From Gaeumannomyces sp. JS-464 (lineage: Eukaryota > Ascomycota > Sordariomycetes > Magnaporthales > Magnaporthaceae), in the NCBI GenBank assembly GCA_002197995.1, contig NGZR01000005.1:2976001-3040000 (forward strand): a DNA stretch of 64,000 nt, read 5' to 3'. Below, piece by piece: positions 41,573 to 52,335 of this stretch (position 1 is its first letter; each line of letters begins with the position of its first letter). A program made the translations under genes and the position numbers. The notes below the pieces were generated by a model that searched no databases, had not been told where the DNA came from, and was given only the letters and a program-made list of their open reading frames with translations.

Positions 41573-43700
41573 ATGCCCGACCAGCTCAAGAAAGAAACCG
41601 ACAAAATGTCGGACTCCAAGCGCCCAGAGGGCGAGGCGGGTCGACAGCTTCCAGCGCTCAAGCAAGAGACGGACAAAATGTCGGACTCCAAGCACCCAGA
41701 GAGTGAGGCAAGCCAACAGCTTCCAGCGCTCAAGAAAGAGACGGACAAAATATCGAACCCCAAGCGCTCAGATGACGAGGCCGGTAGACAGCTTCCAGCG
41801 CCCAAGGGAGAGACAGAAAAAATGCCGAATTCCAGACGCCCAGATGGCGAGGCCGGTGCGGGTAGACAGCTTCCTGCGCTCAAGAAAATGACGCCTCAAG
41901 TTAGAGACGAGCTTTTGGTAAGTGCCAGATGTTTCTATGGTCCCGGAGGCTTGATTGCCGTCCCCATGGCAGCACGCCGGCCAGATTGATAGATAGACCG
42001 AGACATGCGACCCACAATGTGCAGAGGATTGCTGACATGCCATCTTGGAACAAAAGCGCATCCTTCGCCAGACGGACCGACCGCTCTGCTATGAGTGTCT
42101 CAAAGACTACAGAGACTTCCCTGAGCGAATCTGCACCTTTCAGGACGGCAACCAGCGCTGTGACGGCTGCGCCCACAAGGGAGTCTACTGCCTCAAGCTT
42201 CTGGTCGGCCCGTCGAGGCCCTGCTTCCGGACGGTCCAGAAGCTCGCTCGCGAGATTACCGAGCATCGTATGCAGACGGATGATCCTATCAGCTCCCAAA
42301 TGATGGAGGCCTATGACACCGCCCTGGATGCAGCCCTGAGCTTTGCCGAGGCCGTGAAGGAGATCAAGGACCTCAAGGAGGACAGGGACAAGATCGCTGC
42401 TACCACCATCCGGATCCTCCAGCTTGGTGACGATTGCAAAACTGAGGAGGCGGCATTCCAATGGTCCACCAAGTGCGGCTGGGAGCTGGCCCATCTGGTC
42501 CAGGGTGACGCCGCCGCTGCCAGAAGGGGCGGATTCGTCCCGGGAGAAGGCCTAGACCACAAAGGGAACATCATCAAGGCGTTCGTTGACCTGCGCGAGG
42601 TCACAGCTAAGCGCTGGCTGCTCGAGGACGGCAATATCAAGCTCACGCAGCAGCTTGCAGACGCGAAGGCCGAGGTCGAAGAGCTCAAGCGCGGCAAGAA
42701 GAGGGCCGAGGATGCCAGGGACACTGTGGTCTCAGAGCTTGGCAATAGCAAGGCCGCCATCCTCGCGGCGGAGACCGCCCTCGAGCGCAACAAGCTGGAG
42801 TATACAGCTCGTCTGGAGAGCATGCGAGTCACAGACACAGTGGCCCTCGGAGACCCATTCGCTGACAACCACCGGCGCTCCCACTCTCACCAGCGTAGCT
42901 CGACTCTTCCGAGGGGCGAGGCCACAGAGGCGGATGCCCTGGTCAAGAGCGCCCTTTGCCGCCTCCCTGCCGGAGTCAAGCATACGCTGTTCCGGCACAT
43001 AATCATGGGAGTCCCCAGCCTGCGCCAGTCCGTGTCGGAGCGTCCGGCCGGCGTCGCCAAGGTGAACGGCACCATCTGGGGGCTCTACCATCTGAGCAAG
43101 AACCTCAACTACGAGAACGGCAGCGCGCCGCTGCACTACCTCTGGACCAACCGGCTGAGCATGCAGCTCCCCGAGGTCAAGTACGAGTGGTCTGCGCAGG
43201 ACCACTCCCATGTGCTGAACCTTTGTCTGGTCTCCAAGGAGTTTATGGTCAGGGTCATCCAGACCCAGGCCCTGTTCTATGTCAAGGCCATAGCGGGCCC
43301 CAGCACGGCTGTATAGTTCCAGTCCATCCCCAGCTTCCAACCATACATTATCGACCCAGCCCATATTTGGCACGGGGCTGGCTCTGTGCCTGTGCTGCCT
43401 CTATGTTGTGTCGCGATGCTAACAATATTTATCTAATTTACCTTGCCGCAGAGGCATCCCCGCCGCAAGGCCAAGAGACCGGCGCCCGGGGCGCAGGCCA
43501 TGCCGAAGCCTTCGGCGGCCGTTCCCCCGCCGTCGTCCTCGCTCAAGGTCAGTGCCATACAGCCACCATTCAAGAGTCCGGGTCGTGGATCTTGGATTTC
43601 AAGGGTATCAAGGCTAACTTGATTCAAATATTAGGGCGGGGACGAGGACGCGGGTGCCGACGGCGGCAAGGCGGCCACCAAGAAGCAGCGCCTCGCCTGA
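41573..43700 (+). CDS. Protein of unknown family: tandem repeats, Cys cluster, coiled coil, basic tail (586 aa)
   Basis: Four exons (41573-41917, 42057-43310, 43452-43547, 43635-43700) with GT-AG introns of 139, 141 and 87 nt, all phase 0, and donors GTAAGT, GTATAG and GTCAGT. Residues about 6-103 are four imperfect 24-26-residue repeats (KKETDKMSDSKRPEGEAGRQ then LPAL). Exon 2 opens with a cysteine-rich block (RPLCYECLKDYRD, RCDGCAHKGVYCLKL), a possible zinc-binding knuckle. A helical region with a coiled coil (LTQQLADAKAEVEELKRGKK) and a globular C-terminal part (VNGTIWGLYHLSKNL, VKYEWSAQDHSHVLNL) follow. The last exons add a Lys/Arg/Pro tail (RHPRRKAKRPAPG ... KKQRLA) typical of nuclear proteins. 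No known domain recognised. Intact in all frames. Confidence 0.7.
41588..41881 (+). repeat. Four 72-78-nt tandem repeats in the 5' exon of the unknown gene
   Basis: Units start at about 41588, 41660, 41732 and 41804. Each encodes K-x-E-T-D/E-K-M/I followed by an acidic segment and Q-L-P-A. Divergence between copies is visible at DNA level, so this is an old coding duplication rather than a fresh minisatellite. Confidence 0.85.
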
Positions 43701-44574
43701 TGGGCGAGTGCAGACCTCACATCTCTTTTCCTTCTTTTCTTTTTTTTCTCCTTTTTTTTCTTTTTCTTGCACTGGGTTGGGCCAAGGACAGGCCCGGTGG
43801 CCATTTTGGCCAAAGGAGGATAGCACAGAGCTGGCCACGGGCCACTTATCTGGGACACAGCAACGCGATGCGGAAACTTTTTTTGCTTCGTTTTTTTAGC
43901 TAACTTTTTTTTCACCTTCCTTTCCCCTCCCACATGATACTGCCAAGTGAGTGCGACGAAACAGTACTACTAACCCCAGGTGATACATCTCTCTTTGGAT
44001 CATCCTCGGTCCATATCCTGGCTATGGTCCTCGTCGACTCTGCGGTAACTACAATCCTTGACGGCTGCAGCCCGACCACATGAAGGTATAGTGACCAACC
44101 TGGTGATACTCACCACAGTCCTCCAATCCCCTCATATATATATATCCTTTGCCAGCTTCTCCATGCTAATTCGACTGATGGTTCCGCAGGTTGCATAATG
44201 TCCAATCCCCATCGACGAGAACGCGTCGCGGCGCCATCCTAGCCAAAAGCTGCTCTGCTTGGTCTTGTTGCTTTCGAGTCGTGATAGAGGTGGGCACGCT
44301 CTTATCAGCCTTCGAAGACAGTCACCGAAAACCCGCAACCGTGGGCTCCTGCCCCGTTTCGCTGCCGTCCTTCTCAATCTGCCAGGAAACATCGTTTGGC
44401 CATGAACGTGAAGTTAGGTTTCTTGGTTCCAACATCGGCCGTTGACCTCGCAGTCTGGGTCCTTGACATCACAAAAACTTACAAATTTGCTTCTGATACG
44501 CATAGTGGTAGCGGCTTCGAGCCTGGCCATCCTTCAAACAAACCTGAGCATCATTCTCGCGCCTCAGGAAGTTC
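43701..44574. other. Spacer with T-rich tract, no supported gene
   Basis: A T-rich stretch (about 43728-43770) follows the stop of the preceding gene and is probably its 3' UTR. An (AT)n run lies near 44135-44146. No gene seen. Confidence 0.5.
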
Positions 44575-46210
44575 ATGGAGGGCGGTGGGACTGTCCGGGA
44601 GCGGCTCCAGCACGCCGAGGAGACTGTGAATCTCCCCAAAATCCTCTCGGCTTGGGACGTTCAGAGAGCCACCCGCATCTCTCTCCGCTCGAAGACGATC
44701 TACGGCAAGCCCCTCGACGCCCTTTATGCTGCGGAATGAAGTCGCGGCGGACATCGACCCGTACGGAGGAGGGCTCACATTCATCGCCAATACCAAGACG
44801 GTTGGTACCACCTTCTCTGAGTGGGCGACCCCGAATTCCTGACTGAGAGGCTGGGGAGGGAGAGCTGTGCCAGCTGGAAGCTTGAGTCTTGGGTGGTTCG
44901 GTGGTGGTGTGGTACTTATCCTTGTCTTGACGCAAAGTTATTTTGCCGCCTGCTTTCCAGAAAACAGGTTCCAGGTGTCGCCATCCATAACTTCCCACTG
45001 CCGGAAAAGATTCAACAACCGCCACTCATCGTCGTCCATCGATATCTGTCGCCACGGAACATCCCCACCGCCGTCAAAACCCAGCCGAAGAGCCCCGAGC
45101 GTAATGCCGTCGAATAGCGGCGTCTCGCGATGACGAGCAACCCGAGGCCAAAGCGCGCCGAGTAGCCGAAACCTTGAAGACTCCACGACCGAGATTTCCC
45201 TTACTTGAGCGAGCATTCCGCAGCCGTCACTCAAAAAATGCTACAAGATAGGCTTGAAGGCATGGGGGCTGGGATTATGGTGTATATCATCTCTCGATTC
45301 GATGACTCCCAAGCGGAGTTCAAGCGAGATCACGACAGAAGCCGCAAGAATATGTGGTCCTTGTGTTTGGTGGTGTTGCGAGACTAGCATCACTTTGCTC
45401 TCACCCAGCAAGGCCTCAGTCAACGGTGAGGCTGGGCGAGGCTGGCCTCTATCAGAATTTCCCCCAAGGTACTATGCCAGAAAGCCGCAATCATGGCATA
45501 TACTCTGGCTTGTACTCGAAAGCCATCAAAGTTGCCTTCTGCGGTCTCCGAGGGTACCTGTCTTGGCGACTGCGTAGTGGATGACTTGTTGGAAAGCTAA
45601 CAGTATACTCGCATAGCCTTCAGATTTGCGCGCGTGTACGTGACGGAGAGTATCCGGCCTGTGTACAACAGTGCTCTCGAGGACGTGCAGACCTTCTTCA
45701 AACCCTCGGCGGTGTTGGAGTTCGAGGGCCCAAGGCCGCGGAGATCCGCTTCGGCGCCACCTCGCGACAAATCTCCTCGGGGAGCTCCAGGGGCTGATCA
45801 CAGGAACTGCTATTAAGCTTCAAATCAACTAAGTGCTGACGGGCCTGGTGTTTCCGGTTGGCTGGTTCGAGATCAAGTCGCTCTATATCCAAGAGACTGC
45901 TACATAGCTGAGAGCCGTCCGGAGTCCGACTACGTAGAAGGCACAGACCTTCACAGCACCTCCCTCGTATGCCAGATCCCTTGCAGGAGAAACATATTAC
46001 CTAGAGGAAACACGATCGACTGCCTCAGCCTCCGACACCGGTTCGCAGCCGATTCCAATGACGCCAGGCCCAACCCCCGGCGAGCTCATTCCCATGCCAC
46101 GCCCCCGGCATATATCACCAGGCACGTTCGCAATGCTTGGCACCCATGATAGCGGCAGCAACATGATCCTCTCAGACATCTTCGGGCCGGAGCCTACAAA
46201 GGAGCGGACT
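44575..46210 (+). pseudogene. Interrupted gene of unknown family (decayed or unresolved exons)
   Basis: The plus strand carries a series of protein-like pieces. From ATG 44575: GGGTVRERLQHAEETVNLPK, LSAWDVQRATRISLRSKTIY and GKPLDALYAAE to a stop at 44737. One base over, the reading continues AADIDPYGGGLTFIANTKTV. Near 45640-45720 lies YVTESIRPVYNSALEDVQTF, then near 45800-45905 VLTGLVFPVGWFEIKSLYIQ between stops. Last comes an exon-like piece at about 45945-46210 (SLAGETYYLEETRSTASASD ... GTFAMLGTHDSGSNMILSDI) with a clean stop. Several stops are TAA or TAG where CAA or CAG would fit. Some gaps might be introns, but not all. Family unknown. Confidence 0.4.
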
Positions 46211-48986
46211 TAGGTAGGTGTCTACCCTAGCAAGTGTGGCGTTGGTTAAAGACACGTCTCTCCATGTAATACCCTGGGTGCCAAAGCAAGCGGTGCTGAC
46301 GGATGTGGGGGAAAATACCAAGCTATGTGCCATGGTTCGCGCGGCCCACCGGTATGCTGACCAGCAAGAAACGCCGTAGAAATCTAGCTAACCCAGGGAC
46401 ATTTACCAGCAGACAGACTCCACACAACGAGCCACGATGAGAGCTACGACGAGAGCCACAGCGAGGGCCGAGATTATGAGTTACCTCAAAGGCCCTTTCA
46501 AGCACAACTCGCCAGACGGGCCCATCAGCTCCACATACGTCATTTCAAGATAGTCGAGCTTGCCGCCGTGCCGCCCGTAACGGTTCCGTTTCTTCGAGTC
46601 GGGAGAGGCATTTCGAGATCGATGCTAGCGGCTGGTGTATGGCGCGATGGTGTACATTGGGCTCCGCTCGTTGCGGGAATCTAGGGGGACAGGCGGGCTG
46701 GACAAGGTGGCGCGGCTCTATGTGTCGCCTGGTTGATCCTACCATCGCCGCTGGGAAGAGCCAGTATGCCATGCGTGAGAACCACCTGGGGCTGTCGACG
46801 ACGGTGGGGGTGGAGATCATACCGAGAGACGTCAACCCGCAACAGCCAGTGGGCCACCGAAGGCTTACGATCAGACAGCATCCCCCGCAAGAGTGTTTTG
46901 GATAAACTCCAAGCCCCCCGCCCACCAGATTCGCTTGCACAAGCCACCCACATAAGGAATATATACAGCTTGGGAGGAAGACCAGGAAGGCTCGGGTCCC
47001 GGAGTACGGGCCCTAGTGGCCACTTAACTATCACGGGGAGAATTTACGACCTGGAACACCAGTCGGACCTCCCTGCATTTTGGAGATCTACCAGTCAGTA
47101 GTCTCGGTGCTTACAGATGACCCTTGCCCTTGCAAAGAGGACCAGTTCGACAGAACGCCCCCGCCACTGGACCCGAGTCGAATTCGAAGTGAAAACACGG
47201 AAAGCTGCAACCTTGCGAAGTACCGAGACGACCGTGTACAGAGAGGGCGGATATGGTATCAAAGACAGCCGAGCAAAGAGCATCTAACCGAATACAAGGA
47301 CCTGGGCCAGAGTACGCAAGAGCGACAGGGACGCCTTCAGCAAGGACGCTGCGAAGGGAAACAGGCTCAGGGGTGCATTGACACCAAGTCTACGATGGCC
47401 AGAGTAACAACGCTAACGAAGCCTGTGGCAGTTGGTAATAGAATTTGGTCTACACGTGGACCTCGATCCCAAAACACTTCGAAAACCCCGCAAGAACATC
47501 TCTGTAGACCCCGAGAACAGGCGTATCACCGCCGTGCGCATCTTGTTTTGCTGATACATCCAAAGGTAGGCCATTCACTAACGGCGCTGAGCGCGACACT
47601 CTCTAACGATACCTGCACGCGCTGTTCGTCAGGAACGTCTAGCTCTGGTGTGTGGCACAGCCGTCCACCACAGAAAGAGACTCCATGGAGATGTCGGTGT
47701 ATACATGGTGCCGAGCGAGCGCTGATAAGTCCCCACAAGCACAGATTCAGAAGCCAAGACGAAGCTCACCGACAAGGCCTGCGGCGGCAGGGTGGCTTGG
47801 GTTGGTGTCGCGGTTAGAGAGCACCATATAGCCAAAACACAGATGACCAAGCAGCACTTCGGAAGGAGGGCTCAGAGAATCACCTTCAGACGACTGGGAG
47901 TCTACGGGGGTGTCTGCCAACGATTCTAGGAACCTACCCTGGGTGAGATCTCGGGAGCGCCTTAGTAGCACCTCCGCGTGCTGCATGCCAGGTATGTCCT
48001 TCCGCGATCTTTCTCAACACCATACCATTCCGGAAATAAAGGGGCTGTTGCGCAAATTTCTTTGGTAGAAACGGCAGTTGTCTGGCTGAGTCTCTGGGAA
48101 TACGTTACGTGCGCACGATAATTGTGCGTGCGATTCATCGCTTCTTGCTAGCAACACTTCCATCAGCCGACAGGTCCATCACCCTCAACTATAGTGTGGA
48201 TTAGAGTGAAAGCTTTACCAAGCTTCCGCCCCTATCCCGGCTTCTTCGGACCTTCCTCGACGACACGCACATCAACGCGATTCTAAGCTTGCCCCCACTC
48301 CTTTTCCTGCCAGTTGCTCGCATAGCCCCGCTTCCAGCTCTTGGACTATTTCGATTTCTTGAAAGTCCGCAGATATGTGGACAAACATACACGGCATTAC
48401 CACGAGAATGACGGGGTCCATCGGGCCGGGCCCTGGTGGCCCTCACATATCTGGGTTGGCCCCCAGATTCCCTCTGCGACCTAGCCTGGCTTTGCGTAGA
48501 AGTGGCCGTCGTGTCCGACCTCGGCGTGGTTTACTAGCCGGATTCGAGTTTGTCGTTTTCTTGCCGATAAGGGGCTTCTCCTCGGTCTAACGGTTCTCTC
48601 GGTCCAAGAGAAGCTTTAGGCAGCAGCCAACTTTCCCAGGCAAATAAGACCGCATGGGGTGACATTACCAATGTATAGGTAGAGTTTTATTAGGAGTTGG
48701 TCAGATGAGCTCCATCGACTGCCCAAGCGCTTGCCAGGTTTTATTCACCCGAAGGGCATAGAGGCTGCCGTGAAAGGAGATTCTAGTCTATTATTTAAGC
48801 GAGACCTTTCTCAAGATAGAAGGTATGATCTGTAGAAACACCACTATAGAATTCCTGGGTATCACTCAAACACCCAAAGACATGCAGAAGATGAAAAGGG
48901 CGGGGGGGGGGGGGGGGGGGGAAATGCAAAAGAGCAACGCTGACTTTGATGTGCAAACAGAAACTGGGTAGTCAAAGACACTCTAA
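46211..48986. other. Relic-rich region, no intact gene
   Basis: Scattered plus-strand pieces look coding but are interrupted: MVYIGLRSLRESRGTGGLDK near 46650, VIEFGLHVDLDPKTLRKPRK near 47440 followed by NISVDPENRRITAVRILFC and a stop, LVCGTAVHHRKRLHGDVGVY near 47645, ACGGRVAWVGVAVREHHIAK near 47780, and LSRLLRTFLDDTHINAILSL near 48235. None has a start with a continuous frame. They may be decayed exons of one or more genes. A 20-nt G tract ends the region. Confidence 0.4.
48902..48921. repeat. Uninterrupted 20-nt poly-G tract
   Basis: Twenty consecutive G just 3' of the DUF676 lipase gene, outside coding sequence. Confidence 0.95.
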
Positions 48987-50802
48987 TTAAATGATGAACT
49001 CCTCGTTTAGCCAGTGGCGGAACACGACATAGCCCTCGTCGAAGCTGGGCTTGACGGTCCTGACGATGATGGCGGCGTGGCTGTGGTTGTTCTTGTGGAT
49101 CCAGACGGGGAACTTGTGCCAGTTGAGCGTGTCGAGCGACTCGATCATCTTGAACTGGTAGGGAGCCAGCGCCAGCGTGGGCTGCGCCGGGTGGCTCTGC
49201 TTGCGCTCCAGTGCCAGGATCGCCTCGCCCTCAGCCTCCTCTTCCCCCTCGGGCGTGATCTCGGCCGACGCTGCAGCTCCGGCATTGCCGTTGCTCTTCC
49301 TTTCACTCCTTGTCCTCTTCGAAGCGCTGATACTGCTAGTGGCGCCATTTCCGTTGGCGCTGCTTGTCCCATTCGTGCTGACGCCGCCACCGTTGGCTTT
49401 CGCAGCGGCAGGAGTCGCCTCAGTCTCGCTGTTGTCCTCATCAGACGCACTGCCCAGGAACTCCTGATTCTGGGAGCTGTTGAGGTTCTCGTAGGCGTCC
49501 TCGACGGCGCCGCGCATCTCCTTGATCCACAGCGGGAGCACGCGGTATACGGATATGTCAACATCGGTGAGCCCGCGGTTGTGGGCCCTCACGCGCTTGG
49601 ACGACCGGACCGTCTGGATGGCAGAGTTGACTAGAAAAGCGAGCACGCCGATGGGGACAAAGATGGCGAGGGCGACGAAGAAGGGCACTCGCTTTAGCCA
49701 CTTGAGCGCGCGGCTCCCGGGCTGGTGGCCATGGCCTTGACTTGGGGGCGGGCGAGGTGAGAAGGGTTGGACGGGATCCAGGATGACATCCTCATATCCC
49801 TTCACGTAGCGGGGCCGGATCTTGTCGAGGTCGACGTAGGGGTCCGTCTTGGCGATGCCCGTGGTGTAGTACACTGCAGCTCTGTCGTTGACGATGTTGC
49901 TGTAGAGCGTGTGGCGCTTAAAACGGCGCAAGCCCGACATGAAAATGGAGCTGGGGTCAGTCAGGACCGAGAGCAATGGGCGGCCAGTGTCGCGGAACTT
50001 GTCGATGCCGAACAGCTGGCGGCCCGAGATGGAGAGAGTGCGGGCGCCCAGTACGTTCCAAACGTGGTTTGCCCATCCCTTCAAAGGCGTCCTGACGCCT
50101 AAGAAAGGGCTGGCAAAGGCGGTAAAGTTCTGTTGACAAGGTCAGCCTGTCTTCTCATGATACTCATACATACACATATAGGTACTCACCATACACTCGA
50201 CCTGATCCAGGATGCCCTTGGCATGCAGCAAACCGATGGCGTAGCGAGCAACCAGACCACCAAGTGAGTACCCAACAAGGCTCAACTTTTTGATCTTGCC
50301 GCCTTTGCTCTCGATGAGCTGCAGCTCCTCCTCGATCTCGAGGCACACACGCTCGCCGCCGAGTTCGATGCCATCGTAAGTAAAGGATCCGCTGTTGCGC
50401 TTGGCGACCTTAATCCAGAGCTTATCCGCTGGGTACTGGCCACGCAGCGCCTTGGCGACTTGAGCCAGGTGCGCCGGGTTTCCCCAGAGCTGTGGTGGGA
50501 AAGGCGGGTGTCAGCTGGGCTCAACTGGTGTGCATTCGCGGTACGGGCAGAATATCCAAATAGACTCGGCCGAGAAGCTGCAGGTGCTGACACGGTTTGC
50601 ATCGGTCCCACGTGGCTGGTTCGCTCCCTCCATTATGGATTGATGCGTCCTCAATCCTCCCCTCCATCCGCAAGGATCCAATAGATTGCGTCTTTGGGGA
50701 AATGCAACCAAAGACGGGAGACATTGAACTTACACCATGGACCAACACGCAGAGATGGTCTGCCTCAGGGGTGCCGCCGCTGCATTCAATGACCCTGTCC
50801 AT
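48987..50802 (-). CDS. DUF676 serine lipase/esterase (Lpl1/Rog1-like lipid-droplet phospholipase)
   Basis: Three exons (50802-50734, 50489-50190, 50129-48987) with introns of 244 and 60 nt, donors GTAAGT and GTGAGT, giving 503 aa. The N-terminal alpha/beta-hydrolase domain starts DHLCVLVHG and LWGNPAHLAQVAKAL. It carries the GxSxG nucleophile elbow LVGYSLGGLVARY, with Ser at about residue 98. SGRQLFGIDKFRDTGRPLLS and SNIVNDRAAVYYTTGIAKTD are typical of DUF676 proteins. A hydrophobic segment (VPFFVALAIFVPIGVLAFLV) in the middle probably docks to a membrane or lipid droplet. An Asn/Ser/Ala-rich insert (about 320-400) precedes a conserved C-terminal segment with FPVWIHKNNHSHAAIIVR, which supplies a likely catalytic His. 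Role inferred by family: phospholipid or acylglycerol hydrolysis. Intact. Confidence 0.88.
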
Positions 50803-52335
50803 CGTGAGGAGCGCGTAGAGGCTGATGGCGTTGTTTGCAACAAGAAGACCGAGAGGCGTGGCGCAGAACTGCTGCAACGCTGGCAGCGGGTGGTGGTGTT
50901 TTGTTTTGTAGTCGTCGCAAGCCTCGTTGGCAAGCGCCCTGTCCGGATTTACGGTGCTGGTAGCTGCCCGTCGCTCCGTGGCTCTGCTGATTCTGGTCCG
51001 CTCTCTCGGCGCAGCTGACGACGGCGGCGCAGACGCAGCAGGCGGCGGTGGGAAGAATGGTGACGTTGCTGCGTCGTGCGCTGTCGCTGCCGTGCAGGGG
51101 GCCTCATGCTTGCTCCGCCAGGGGGTCGGCTTTGGGCCCGAAACCCGCTTATCTCCAGCGCCCCTTGGGCTTGGCAGAGTCTCGGCCACCCCGTCCCGTG
51201 TCATTGGGTCTGGCCGCTGGTGCAATCTTGGGCTTAAGCTGTGCTGCAATGTTATTTGCTGATCGGCCCTGTGAGTTAGTTGCCATTGACTCTGGTTGAT
51301 TTCCATGAATTCCATCGTCATCCAACCTACCTCCCTAGTGTGGTTTGGCTTGCGCTTCAATGGAAAACACTAGCCTCTCTTGAAGTCCGTCGCCGCTCGG
51401 TGCTTCTTCTCTCCTTTAATCCAACGCCAAAATATCCGCTCTCGCCTCCCCGGCCCCAGAGCAGACCACGCCCCTTTAAACAAACGGCGAGAACTGTCTG
51501 CGTGTCTGAGCCTGGCCCGCGAGAGATGCGGATCCAGCAGGAAGCAGGAGGACCAAGCGGCACCGGTCTCTCCATTAAATAGGCGCTCTCCAAGCGTCCC
51601 ACACGTCCGATATCACGGCGGGACGGACTCCCGTCCTTGCGGTGCCTGTGTGTTTCTTATCTCGCGCCTTATCTAGCTTGTCCTCCGTCAAACCCCCTTG
51701 CGTCTTCACGCCCGTGCAACACACCCGGATACCCAATCGCTTGGTCGTCGACGCATGTGGTACCCAAACTGTTACTACCAAGATATCGGCGGTCTAGTCG
51801 ACCGGGCTGTTATCAGGATGCAGTGCTGTTTGCAACACACGATGGAGGGCCTAAAACGGTGCCGTGCCTTTCATTGTTTGGATTTGTCGTAGCCAAATGC
51901 GGCCACCAAATCGAATAGGGCAGCCCGAAACGGGCAGGGGTTCTCTGGGAACGCGCAGCGGCCGCTCCACCCAAGGTGCACTGATCTCCACTCAGTGGTT
52001 TAGCAAGGTGCTTGGAGGTTGAGCTTAAGGAGCTCGCTAGCTCGTGCGCAAGGAAACACTGCCTTAGCACGGAAACCAACGCCAACATTCATCAGTCTGC
52101 CACAGCCATCCATCAAGCCGCACACCCAGCCCCACCCTACCTGCGGTGCCGAGCACGCCGTCATCAGCTTGTTTTCACCGACTGTGTGCACAACAGCGGC
52201 GCCAGGCCGTATTTGACGGCTATCCATCCATGGCCTGCTGAGGTTGGCTTGCCGTCGGCCGCCCGCTCAAACTCAGCCCTTTGGTCGCGTATATCAAAGT
52301 GAATGACGTCTGCGTTAAGCCGGCAACAAACAAAG
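50803..52335. other. Divergent promoter region of lipase and REX3 genes
   Basis: About 1.5 kb between genes read away from each other. GC-rich frames on both strands have no domain signal. No gene seen. Confidence 0.5.

Noticed and set aside
46211..48986. Endogenous viral element
   Set aside because: The interrupted frames show no polymerase, capsid or helicase motif that I can recognise, so a viral origin is not supported.
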